From CAYLLT01 sp964591605 (GTDB taxonomy: Bacteria > Planctomycetota > Phycisphaerae > UBA1845 > PWPN01): 29,278 bases of DNA. The stretch is from the NCBI GenBank assembly GCA_964591605.1, contig CAZQEN010000051.1, positions 1 through 29,278 on the forward strand, read 5' to 3'. The notes beneath the pieces are model-generated. The model was not told the DNA's origin. It made no database searches and worked only from the letters and a program-made list of their open reading frames with translations. The translations under genes were made by a program, and so were the position numbers. This document shows positions 7,861-15,239 of the stretch, in pieces. How positions within the stretch are numbered: the first letter of the stretch is position 1; the number at the start of each line of letters is the position of its first letter.

Positions 7861-9742
7861 AACTGCAGGGTGTATATGGTTCGCGTCGCCGGCCGGGGCC
7901 GTGACGCTCGGCATCACCACCGACGGCCGGTTCTTCACCCTCGACGGGACCCCCACCTACCTGAGCGGCGTGAGTTACTACGCGGGAACCTCCGTGTCGA
8001 CGCCCTCCTTCATCACCCAGGACCTCGACACCATGGTCGCCCAGGGCTTCAACTGGATCCGCGTCTGGATGTTCTGGAACATCAACGGCCAGAACTTCTC
8101 GGTGATGACGCCGGACGCCGTGCCCCGTGAACCCTACATGTCGCGCCTCAAGACGCTCATCACCGAGTGCAACCAGCGCGGCATGATCCTCGACGCCAGT
8201 CTGCACCGCGACTCGGACAGCTCGATCGTCCCCGCCAACATCACCCAGCATCTGGCCTGCGTACAGAGGCTGGCGACGGAACTGCTCGCTTACCGCAACG
8301 TCTACATCGACGTCTCGAACGAGCGCGATGTCGGCGATGCCCGCTTCGTCAGCCTCGCCGAGTGCGGCCAGTTGATCACCGCCATCAAGGCCATCGACCC
8401 GCTGCGTCTGTGCACCGCTTCGAGCGTGCCCGGCTCGCAGACTGAACTCGCCAGCTTCCGCAGCGTGGCTAAAATGGATTTCATCACCCCGCACCTGTGC
8501 CGCGACGCCGGCTGCGCCGCCCAGACGCTGGGTACGATGAACCAGTACGTGAGCTGGATGAACGCGCTGGGTTTTCGGATCCCCGTGCATTTCCAGGAGC
8601 CGTTCCGCCGCGGCTACGCCAGCTACGACCCGGTTGTGGAGGACTTCTACCGTGACAACACCGGGGCGAAGGTCGCCGAGGCCGCGGGATGGTGCTGGCA
8701 CAACGGGAGCTCCCGAACGTCGGCCGACGGCCGGCCGTTCCGCTCGTTCCTGATGACCGACCCGGAGGGCCGTCTCTATACCCAGATCGACAGCGTCGAG
8801 CAGACCCTCAGCGCCGGCATGGCCGACCAGATCGGCAGCGCCATCGCGCGCGTGCGCCGCTACCAGGTCGAGTACGCCGAGCAGATCTCGCATCAGGTCG
8901 GCGCCCGTAACGGCTTCGCCTGGTCCGCCAGTGTCGCCGCTCACGCCGCGGGATTCATGACGTTCGGCCCCTACATCACCACCGTGCCCGCCGGTCAGCA
9001 CCAGGTTGCCTGGCGGCTCAAGATCGACACCAGCCAGGGTGCGAACGATCTGGCCGTGACCATTGATGTGACGCGCGCCAACGGCACGCAGGTCCTGGCC
9101 TCCCGTCAACTGCGAAGAGCTGATTTCTCCGCCTCGAATGTGTATCAGGACTTCGCACTGAGTTTTGCCAGCAACGCCGGCGACGTCCTGGAGTTCCGCA
9201 CCCAGTGGCACGACGCGGCGGACATCACTCTTGACTGGATCACGCTGACGATCGATCCGCTCGTCGATGCGCCGGTCGCGCCCGTGATCGCCGAGGTAGC
9301 GCCGGATCCCGACAGTGCCCTTCCCGGCGCCGCATACGAGAGACAGCTCGCGCTCACCCAGGGTACGCAGCCCATCACCTGGTCGGTGGTGCAGGCTCCT
9401 CCCGGCACCCGGGTCAGCACCATCGGCCGGGTGACCGGCTGGACGCCGGGATTGGGCGACCTGGCGGAGCCGGTGACGTTCACCATTCAGGCCGACAACA
9501 TCGCAGGTTCTGACACGGAGAGCTGGCAGGTCAGGGTGTATTCGCGGGCCGACCTCGATCGGGACGGCGACGTGGATCAGGAGGACTTCGGCCCATTTCA
9601 GACTTGCTTCTCGGGCGATGCCCGGCCCTACGACCCCGGCTGCCAGTCGGCAGATCTGGACGGTGATTCGGACGTCGACCCGGCGGATTTCGGCATTTTC
9701 TCCTCGTGCCTGGGCGGGTCCGATCGCACACCCCCCTGCTGA
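7844..9742 (+). CDS. Secreted GH-A-type (cellulase-like TIM barrel) hydrolase with beta-sandwich, Ig-like module and dockerin-like tag
   Basis: The protein is 632 residues from ATG 7844, where a signal sequence begins (MLLLCATAGC...SPAGA). The Cys after ATAG could make a lipobox, but a plain signal peptide is as likely. The catalytic barrel (about 24-330) shows GFNWIRVWMFWN and the acid/base-type Glu160 in VSNERD. Its likely nucleophile is Glu252 in HFQEPF, as in clan GH-A enzymes. A carbohydrate-binding-like beta-sandwich follows (about 345-475). Next are one Ig-like module of the same type as in the 2935 gene (about 476-565, VIAEVAPDPDS...TWSVV...GWTPG) and a dockerin-like tag (569-632: DLDRDGDVDQEDF...C and DLDGDSDVDPADF...C). 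The frame is open upstream to ATG 7694, but that stretch is repeat-like DNA. No good Shine-Dalgarno precedes 7844. The substrate is unknown. Confidence 0.85.
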   Translation: MLLLCATAGCIWFASPAGAVTLGITTDGRFFTLDGTPTYLSGVSYYAGTSVSTPSFITQDLDTMVAQGFNWIRVWMFWNINGQNFSVMTPDAVPREPYMSRLKTLITECNQRGMILDASLHRDSDSSIVPANITQHLACVQRLATELLAYRNVYIDVSNERDVGDARFVSLAECGQLITAIKAIDPLRLCTASSVPGSQTELASFRSVAKMDFITPHLCRDAGCAAQTLGTMNQYVSWMNALGFRIPVHFQEPFRRGYASYDPVVEDFYRDNTGAKVAEAAGWCWHNGSSRTSADGRPFRSFLMTDPEGRLYTQIDSVEQTLSAGMADQIGSAIARVRRYQVEYAEQISHQVGARNGFAWSASVAAHAAGFMTFGPYITTVPAGQHQVAWRLKIDTSQGANDLAVTIDVTRANGTQVLASRQLRRADFSASNVYQDFALSFASNAGDVLEFRTQWHDAADITLDWITLTIDPLVDAPVAPVIAEVAPDPDSALPGAAYERQLALTQGTQPITWSVVQAPPGTRVSTIGRVTGWTPGLGDLAEPVTFTIQADNIAGSDTESWQVRVYSRADLDRDGDVDQEDFGPFQTCFSGDARPYDPGCQSADLDGDSDVDPADFGIFSSCLGGSDRTPPC

Positions 9743-9862
9743 CGCACTGCTCTTCGCCGCGCCGCCGCGCTGGTGACGGGCAGTCACCATCGGGAGATTC
9801 GATCGTCGAATTGTGTGCTTGCCCGGACCACTCGCTGCGGGCACGGCCCTCAGGACCCGCGG

Positions 9863-9938
9863 CGTCAGCGGCAAGCCTGCTTGAGGGGGGGAGTCTCTCA
9901 CGAACGCAGGCAAGACCCCTCACTGACGTTCGGGGTTC
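9863..9938. repeat. Inverted-repeat-rich sequence in the convergent gap
   Basis: Between the GH stop (9742) and the 3' end of larE (10018) lie nested inverted repeats: CGTCAG with CTGACG, GCCTGC with GCAGGC, and TGAGGGG with CCCCTCA. The segment CCCCTCACTGACGTTCGGGG looks like a dispersed planctomycete-type repeat, from memory of the pattern rather than a search. No T-run follows, so a terminator role is unproven. The remainder of 9743-10017 shows no gene. Confidence 0.4.
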
Positions 9939-10017
9939 TGATAGGTTCCACAGCCGCCGGGAACTCGCGGTACTGAATCCGCCCTGGCTGAGCGTGATGG
10001 CGGAGCGGGCGGGCGGG

Positions 10018-10860
10018 TCACACGCCGCCCTGGCGGCGCCCGAACGCGATGACCTCGTTCATGCTCCCGCTGCGGAAGCCGCGAAGGTCGATCGTCACAT
10101 AGGCGTAGCCGAATTCGCGGAAGCCCGCGTCAATCCGGGCGCGGATCTCCGGACGGCAGGCCAGCTCGATCTGGTCGGCGGGGAGCTCGATACGGGCGAG
10201 GTTGTTGTGATGCCGCACGCGGCATTCCCGGAAGCCGAGCGACCTCAGAAGGGCTTCCGATCGCTCGATCTGCTTGAGCTTGGCGGGCGTGATCTGTTCG
10301 CCATACTGCACGCGGCTCGACAGGCACGGGCTGGCCGGTTTGTCGAAGGTCGGCAGGCCGAACCGCTCGCTCAGGGCGCGGATGTCGTCTTTGGTCATGC
10401 CCGCCTCGGCGCACGGGGCGCGGACCGTGTGCTCGCTGGCCGCCTGAATGCCCGGCCGCCAGTCCTTGTAATCGTCCGCGTTGATCCCGTTGACGGCGGC
10501 CCTCAGACCCCGCTGAGCGATGAACTCGTCGAGCTTGCTGTACAGCTCCGTCTTGCAGAAGTAGCACCGGTTGACCGGGTTCGCGAGGTAGTTCGGATCC
10601 TCGAATTCCTGCGTCTCGATGACGACGTGCTCGGCGCCCATCGACTCGGCCAGGGCCTTGGATTCCTCGAACTCCCCTTCCGCCAGACTGTCGCTGCGGC
10701 CGGTGACCGCCACCACGTTCTGCGGACCCAGCGTGTCGATCGCAACCTTCAGCACGAAGGTGGAATCCACGCCGGCCGAAAAGGCGACGGCCACCCGCTC
10801 GAGCGAGCGCAGAATCTCCTGCATGTTCTCGAGTTTCTGATCAAGGGTCAGATGAGACAC
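10018..10860 (-). CDS. larE: ATP-dependent sacrificial sulfur transferase LarE
   Basis: LarE belongs to the PP-loop ATP pyrophosphatases and inserts sulfur into the pyridinium-based nickel-pincer cofactor, using ATP to adenylate the substrate in the cytoplasm. The 280-residue protein (normal family length) shows the PP-loop SAGVDST (28-34), VVAVTGRSDSL, VNGINADDYKDWRPG and PASPCLSSR. Three cysteines stand out: Cys99 and Cys102 (NRCYFCKTELY) and Cys179 (PCLSSR). Some LarE proteins lose the sulfur of the equivalent of Cys179, while others with all three Cys hold an Fe-S cluster that supplies sulfur catalytically. This one has the three-Cys set. GTG 10860 is chosen because GGAG lies 7-9 nt upstream and homology begins at SHLTLDQKL. 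A TATAAT promoter lies upstream. No larA, larB or larC is in the window. Confidence 0.93.
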   Translation of the reverse strand: MSHLTLDQKLENMQEILRSLERVAVAFSAGVDSTFVLKVAIDTLGPQNVVAVTGRSDSLAEGEFEESKALAESMGAEHVVIETQEFEDPNYLANPVNRCYFCKTELYSKLDEFIAQRGLRAAVNGINADDYKDWRPGIQAASEHTVRAPCAEAGMTKDDIRALSERFGLPTFDKPASPCLSSRVQYGEQITPAKLKQIERSEALLRSLGFRECRVRHHNNLARIELPADQIELACRPEIRARIDAGFREFGYAYVTIDLRGFRSGSMNEVIAFGRRQGGV

Positions 10861-10890
10861 GGTTTCACTCCAGCCCGCCGCACCCCGGAG

Positions 10891-10918
10891 ATTATACCCT
10901 GTTCTCCGGCGAGTCGAA
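10891..10918 (-). promoter_or_regulatory. Promoter of larE
   Basis: On the minus strand a perfect TATAAT (10896-10891) is preceded, 16 bp upstream, by TTCGAC (10918-10913), a weak -35. Predicted transcription starts near 10884, about 24 nt before the GTG at 10860. This fits a short leader carrying the Shine-Dalgarno. Confidence 0.55.
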
Positions 10919-10976
10919 AACCTCATCAGGCCCCTGCCCCCTTGCCAGCGGGTGCGAAAGGCCCCATTCTTGCGGC

Positions 10977-11843
10977 ATGGAGGCCCCGGCCACGACGCCC
11001 CCCCACTGCCTTGTCTGCGGTCAAGCCGCGTTTTCTCCTCATTTCGACGTGTTACTGCGGTGCGCGGGCTGCGGATTCGTCACCGCCCGGCGGGATCAAC
11101 CGATCGACCCCCGCCGGCTCTATGAAGGAGATTACTTCACCGGCGAGGAGTACCTCGATTACCGCGCGGACGAGGCTTTTTTCCAGCGTAACTTCCGGCC
11201 GCGACTGGAGGAAATCCAGCGACGCATCCCCTCCGGCCGCCTGCTGGAGATCGGAGCGGCCTACGGATTCTTCCTCGATCTTGCCCGGCCGTATTTCGAT
11301 GTGATCGGCTACGAGGTCAACGCCCAGGCCGTCGCCCATGCCCGCGACGTGCTCCAACTGAACGTGCGGTCGGAGGACTTCCTTGCCGCGTCAGATCCGC
11401 CCGCTCATTCCGTCGACGTCACGGTGATGTGGGACGTGATCGAGCACCTCGAACGGCCGGATCTCTTCCTCGAGAAGATCGCCCGGCTGTCGCGGCCCGG
11501 CGGGCTGCTCTACGTGACCACGGGAGACATCGGCAGCCGCCTGGCCCGCTGGCGCGGGCGTCGCTGGCGGATGATCCACCCGCCCACGCACCTGCACTAC
11601 TTCGATCGCGCCACCATCACCCGACTGCTCGACCGCTGCGGCTTCGATGTGCTCGACATTCGCAGCATCGGCGTCGCGCGGAGCCTCCGCCAGATTCTGT
11701 ATTCCGTCCTGGTGATCCGGCTGGGGATGGGTGGCTTATACCGGGCCGCGTCATCTGTGGTCCCCGCCGCGGCCGGCTTCACGCTCAACACCGGCGACAT
11801 CATGCAGGTGACGGCTGGCAGGCGGCATCCGTCCGGATCGTGA
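10977..11843 (+). CDS. Class I SAM-dependent methyltransferase with N-terminal zinc ribbon
   Basis: The 288-residue protein starts with a four-Cys ribbon (Cys11-x2-Cys14 and Cys29-x2-Cys32) followed by GDYFTGEEYLDY. A Rossmann methyltransferase domain follows, with SAM motif I at 90-97 (LEIGAAYG), an acidic strand end (YEVN), MWDVIEHLERP, and PGGLLYVTTGD. The HLHYFDR motif near residue 205 is typical of the Methyltransf_23-like group that carries such ribbons, often acting on sugars or cell-surface glycans. The methyl acceptor is not predictable. It is transcribed divergently from larE. No Shine-Dalgarno precedes ATG 10977. A weak TTGCCA-17-CATTCT (10942-10970) ends 6 bp before the start, so a leaderless mRNA is possible. 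Confidence 0.85.
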   Translation: MEAPATTPPHCLVCGQAAFSPHFDVLLRCAGCGFVTARRDQPIDPRRLYEGDYFTGEEYLDYRADEAFFQRNFRPRLEEIQRRIPSGRLLEIGAAYGFFLDLARPYFDVIGYEVNAQAVAHARDVLQLNVRSEDFLAASDPPAHSVDVTVMWDVIEHLERPDLFLEKIARLSRPGGLLYVTTGDIGSRLARWRGRRWRMIHPPTHLHYFDRATITRLLDRCGFDVLDIRSIGVARSLRQILYSVLVIRLGMGGLYRAASSVVPAAAGFTLNTGDIMQVTAGRRHPSGS

Positions 11844-11889
11844 CCCCGACGACCGCTGCGCCCCGCCGCGCGGATTCCGTCAGGTGACG

Positions 11890-11917
11890 AAAAAACCCCA
11901 GGCACACGGGCCCGGGG
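11890..11917 (-). terminator. Rho-independent terminator of rpmH
   Basis: Read on the minus strand, CCCCGGGC (11917-11910) pairs with GCCTGGGG (11903-11896) with one G-U pair around a six-base loop. It is followed directly by six T (11895-11890). It lies 50 bp after the rpmH stop. The opposite strand lacks a T-run, so it serves rpmH rather than the convergent methyltransferase gene. Confidence 0.8.
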
Positions 11918-11967
11918 CTGGTGTTGGCATGATGGCGGGACCGGAATGAGTCACGCCGACCGTCGGC

Positions 11968-12102
11968 TCACCTGATCGTCGTGCGACGGCCGATCCGACG
12001 CTGCCGATTGATCAGCTTGCGTCCCTTGGATGTGCTCATGCGGGCGCGAAAGCCCTGCTTGCGTATCCTCTTGATTTTACTGATCTTACGTGGGTAATGC
12101 AT
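11968..12102 (-). CDS. rpmH: 50S ribosomal protein L34
   Basis: This small gene encodes 44 residues: MHYPRKISKIKRIRKQGF, RARMSTSKGRKLINRQ, then RRIGRRTTIR. The R-x-x-GF-x-x-RM-x-T-x-x-GRK-x-(I/L)-x-x-(R/Q)-R-x-x-GR pattern is that of L34, a basic protein of the large ribosomal subunit, and the length matches. AAGGA lies about 11 nt upstream of ATG 12102. It appears monocistronic: an extended -10 lies upstream and a strong terminator 50 bp downstream. The usual partner rnpA (RNase P protein) does not follow, and no dnaA boxes are evident nearby. The protein has the high Arg/Lys content and lack of acidic residues expected for L34. Confidence 0.95.
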   Translation of the reverse strand: MHYPRKISKIKRIRKQGFRARMSTSKGRKLINRQRRIGRRTTIR

Positions 12103-12139
12103 AACTGGTCCAGTCCTTCCGTTCCTTGAGAGAAAGGGC

Positions 12140-12148
12140 ATTGTAGCA
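12140..12148 (-). promoter_or_regulatory. Extended -10 promoter element of rpmH
   Basis: Minus-strand TGCTACAAT (12148-12140) combines the TGn extension with TACAAT. No good -35 is visible about 17 bp upstream, which is tolerated by extended -10 promoters. Transcription would start near 12133, about 30 nt before the rpmH start codon. Confidence 0.5.
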
Positions 12149-12314
12149 GACCGACCCCACGCCCGCCAGAGCCCGGCGAAGAGGGGTGCATGAGTCTGGG
12201 TCCGCGATACGCCAGGCGGGCGCCGTCATGAGAACCCCGGACTTGAGTGAAATGCCCGGCCCAAGACCTGGCGAAACCCGCCTCGTGGGTCAGGCCGGTC
12301 GATCACGCTCCCGG

Positions 12315-12343
12315 TTCTGATCAAAGCGGGATTTCGCTATAGT
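12315..12343 (+). promoter_or_regulatory. Putative promoter of the GNAT gene (leaderless type)
   Basis: TATAGT (12338-12343) lies only 6 bp before ATG 12350, and TTCTGA (12315-12320) is a poor -35 at 17 bp. Transcription starting at or next to the A of the ATG would give a leaderless mRNA. No Shine-Dalgarno precedes the start, which agrees with this. Confidence 0.45.
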
Positions 12344-12349
12344 GCGGCC

Positions 12350-12841
12350 ATGCCCGCTGAAATCACGATCCGGCCGTATGAGGGGGAAGCGGAGGCCCGC
12401 GCTGCGGCGACGTTGATGGCCTCGACCGACCCATGGCGCGCGCTCGGCCGGACGTCGGAGCATACGTACCGCAACGTGACCAACCCCCAATCCGAAGCGT
12501 ATGTGGCCCTCGAGACCGGCCAGGTCGTCGGGGTGATCGTCCTGGCGATCAACATTCCGCTGGTCAAGGGTTACATCTGCGGTCTAGCCGTCAAAGCGGA
12601 ATGCCGCGGCCGGGGCATTGGACGGCAGCTCCTGACGTTCGCGGAAGACCGCATCGCCCGCTTCTCACCCAACGTCTTTCTGACGGTCTCCTCGTTCAAT
12701 ACCGGGGCGCAGCGATTCTACGAGCGGGCAGGCTACGAACGGATCGGCGAACTGAAGGAGTTTCTGATCCCCGGCGCTTCCGAGTGGCTGATGCGCAAGA
12801 CGACGGGACCGTGGGCGGCGTTCCAGCCCCGCGCCCAGTAA
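12350..12841 (+). CDS. GNAT-family N-acetyltransferase
   Basis: The 163-residue protein is a single GNAT domain, the fold that transfers an acetyl group from acetyl-CoA to an amine. Visible are the N-terminal ITIRPYEG strand, the core strand and motif A ending in the acetyl-CoA pyrophosphate loop RGRGIG (86-91, after GLAVKAEC), and the late motif LTVSSFNTGAQRFYERAGYERIGEL. The NxxAxxFYExxGF-type ending is typical of the family. The substrate (protein N-terminus, amino acid, aminoglycoside or other) cannot be told. It is transcribed divergently from rpmH and followed by a 106-bp gap before a convergent gene. Confidence 0.88.
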   Translation: MPAEITIRPYEGEAEARAAATLMASTDPWRALGRTSEHTYRNVTNPQSEAYVALETGQVVGVIVLAINIPLVKGYICGLAVKAECRGRGIGRQLLTFAEDRIARFSPNVFLTVSSFNTGAQRFYERAGYERIGELKEFLIPGASEWLMRKTTGPWAAFQPRAQ

Positions 12842-12947
12842 GCGAGGCCCGGTGCGTGATGACGGGCGCGCATTCGCCGCTCAGGCCGTGGGTGCGACCG
12901 TCTTCTCCTGCGTCGGCCTTCCCACGCCAGTGACGAACTGCACCGAC

Positions 12948-15197
12948 TCAGCCTCCGATCTCGACCGAACGGCTGACATACCGCATGTTGCCCCATGCGT
13001 CCTTAGAGCGGATCGAGATCCGATGCTCACCGGGTTCGAGATCCGTGACGGTGAACGTGACGGCCTCGTTTTTGGAGTCGAAGATGTCGTCGTCAGCCGC
13101 GAGAACCACCCAGTCGTCGTTGCTGTCGACGACGTAGCTCGCCTCCGTGATGGGCGTGCTCGTGTCGCTGATGACGGCATGGACGGTAACGCTGCGGCCC
13201 TTGACGTCCGCGCGTTCGATGCGGATCTCGGGGAGCGTGTTGTCGACGATGATGGAGTCGCTGACCCGGGCGCTCGACAGATCGCTGCCGGCCGGATTGG
13301 AGGGAGTATCCTTCGCCACGACGCGGACCTCGTACGTTCCGTCTTCGACCGTCCGCGTGTCCCAGATCTTGAGGGGCTCTGTCTGGGTCTGGCCCTTCTC
13401 CTTCATCTGGATCCAGCGCTTCGAGCCCACCGGGCGATAGAACACCTCGTATTCGAGAGAATCCTTGTTCGGATCCTCGGCCTTCCATTTGATGACCCAG
13501 AAGTCATTGGGGCCCGACGGGGTCGCTCCGCCGTAGCCGGCCATCCCGACCAGCGCCTTGACCTGCGGGGCGGCCGTCGGCTTCTGAGCCTCCTCACGGG
13601 CGGCCACAACCTCCAGCGAGCTGAGCTCCGGCACGCGGTTTTCCTCGATATACGGGACGACCAGCTTGCGCACGACGGCCGTCTTGTCCGGCGCAGTGGA
13701 CTCGAACGTCAGGCGATACTGGAGGAACCGTGCGCTGAGCGAGGGGATCTGCTGCGAGTTGGCCGCGTCCATCTCCGGCGACCATTCATCCCAGGCGTCG
13801 GACTCGATGTCCTCGACGTTGCTGCTTCGCGTCGCCACGGTCAGCTTCGTACCCGCCGGCAGGGTCGCTTCCCAGCGGATCCGGCCCCACTTGACCACCT
13901 GCCCGGCATCCTGCGCCTTGCTCGTCAGCGTGCCGCGCGGGGCGTAGCCCTCGGTCATGCGCACGATCGAGGGCGAGTTGGCCGTCCCGATGAGCAACTG
14001 GCCATCGGGCAGCCGCAGGAGCGAGGTCGCCTGCGCCGGCTCGAGCTTGGCCAGCATGGTCGTGCGCTCCTCCCTGGGCGAGACCATGTAAATCCGGCCT
14101 TCGTTGCCGGTCGCCGCGTAGAGTTTGCCCTGGTGTTCGGTGAGCGCCAGGATCACGACCGGCTCGCGAAAGACCTCGGTCACGAAGCCGTTGGAGTCGA
14201 TGCGGTAAATGGCGTTGCCGCCTTCCGTGGTCGCCTTGCCGACACTCGCGGTGGTCGGACGACGCGGGGCAGCCGGCTGGGTGGCGGGCTTCTTTTCGGA
14301 GCCGTTGGCCCCCTTCGTCGACTCGGCGCCACTGGGCCTGGTGGCGGCCGGCCTGGTTTCGGAATGATCGGGCGTGCCGCCCGGCTTGTCCGCGATGGTG
14401 CGTCCGGGACGGGCGCTCTCGGCCGACGCCGTCGCGGCAAAGATGTTCCCCTCATCGTCGATTGCGATGGAGCTGATTTCCGCCTCTTTCGCATCATACA
14501 GCACGTAGGCCTTGCCATCGGACGCATTGAATCGATAGACGAGCCCGTCCTCATCCGTCCCGGCATAGAGCATGTTCTCCGGACCGATGGCCAGAGACAG
14601 CAGGTTCTTGGGCTTCACCTTGGCCAGGACCCTGGCGTTCCTGCCGTCGGCGTCGATGGCGAACAACTGACCCTCGACCCCGGTGGCGGCGTAAATCTCA
14701 CCGGCCGAACCGCGTGCCATCGCCCAGACGTACTTGGCGCCCTTGGGCTCGTGGAAGACCTCGGCCTTGCCCGCACCGTCGATGCGGTAGATCCGCGCCT
14801 GGTCGCCGCCGCCCGTGGCTGCCAGGAGACGCCCCCCGCTGTCGAAGAGCAGCGAAAGGATCGTCCCGCCATCGGGCAGCCGGGCGAATTCCTTCACGGC
14901 ATCGCCATCGATCTGGTAGACGCGCCCGTTCGGGCCGGTGGCGGCGTACACCTTCCCGTCGCCCGCGCGGGCCAGCGCGTTGACCACCTGATCGTCCTCG
15001 TTGAGCTTCGGGAGCGTCTTGACCTGCCGCCCGAGCATCACCTCGCCCTGCGATGACACGACGACATTATCGAGCGTGCCCGCCAGAAAGTCCTTGGGCT
15101 GCTCGTGTTTCCATTCTTCCGGTTTGACGGCCAGAGCCGGACTCGTAACGGCGGCCGTCCAGACCGCCGCCCCGATCCACATCCAGGTTCTAGTCAT
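12948..15197 (-). CDS. Secreted beta-propeller protein (WD40/NHL-like), partner of the S55 peptidase protein
   Basis: The 749-residue protein has a signal peptide (1-23, cleavage after PALA). A beta-propeller follows (about 65-455), with blades bearing GKVYAATGPNGRVYQID, GRLLAATGGG, GEIYAATGVEGQLFAID, NMLYAGTDEDGLVYRF and GKLYAATGNEGRIYMV. The blades are interrupted around residues 268-325 by a low-complexity linker rich in Pro, Ala, Thr, Ser and Lys. The C-terminal half contains a beta-sandwich (KWGRIRWEATLPAGT...WDEWSPE) and FnIII/Ig-like domains (WKAEDPNKDSLEYEVFYRP; DNTLPEIRIE). It lies 42 bp downstream of the S55 peptidase gene on the same strand, and AGGGGA precedes ATG 15197, so the two are cotranscribed. 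It is probably a periplasmic or extracellular binding or sensing protein; I do not recognise a characterised homologue. Confidence 0.82.
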   Translation of the reverse strand: MTRTWMWIGAAVWTAAVTSPALAVKPEEWKHEQPKDFLAGTLDNVVVSSQGEVMLGRQVKTLPKLNEDDQVVNALARAGDGKVYAATGPNGRVYQIDGDAVKEFARLPDGGTILSLLFDSGGRLLAATGGGDQARIYRIDGAGKAEVFHEPKGAKYVWAMARGSAGEIYAATGVEGQLFAIDADGRNARVLAKVKPKNLLSLAIGPENMLYAGTDEDGLVYRFNASDGKAYVLYDAKEAEISSIAIDDEGNIFAATASAESARPGRTIADKPGGTPDHSETRPAATRPSGAESTKGANGSEKKPATQPAAPRRPTTASVGKATTEGGNAIYRIDSNGFVTEVFREPVVILALTEHQGKLYAATGNEGRIYMVSPREERTTMLAKLEPAQATSLLRLPDGQLLIGTANSPSIVRMTEGYAPRGTLTSKAQDAGQVVKWGRIRWEATLPAGTKLTVATRSSNVEDIESDAWDEWSPEMDAANSQQIPSLSARFLQYRLTFESTAPDKTAVVRKLVVPYIEENRVPELSSLEVVAAREEAQKPTAAPQVKALVGMAGYGGATPSGPNDFWVIKWKAEDPNKDSLEYEVFYRPVGSKRWIQMKEKGQTQTEPLKIWDTRTVEDGTYEVRVVAKDTPSNPAGSDLSSARVSDSIIVDNTLPEIRIERADVKGRSVTVHAVISDTSTPITEASYVVDSNDDWVVLAADDDIFDSKNEAVTFTVTDLEPGEHRISIRSKDAWGNMRYVSRSVEIGG

Positions 15198-15239
15198 TCA
15201 GTTGAGTCCCCTTGTCAGAAACGGTGAATCTGTCATCGG

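Noticed and set aside
7847..9913. A 688-codon open frame on the minus strand opposite the GH-A hydrolase gene
   Set aside because: It mirrors the coding gene codon for codon, has an Arg/Gly/Val-rich composition with no domain, and overlaps the whole hydrolase. High GC makes such antisense frames common.
12103..12349. Possible replication origin next to rpmH
   Set aside because: No TTATCCACA-like DnaA boxes, no AT-rich unwinding region, and neither dnaA nor dnaN is adjacent.
12852..15056. A 734-codon open frame on the plus strand opposite the beta-propeller gene
   Set aside because: No recognisable motifs, composition dominated by Arg, Gly and Asp, and the opposite strand has a signal peptide and clear propeller repeats.
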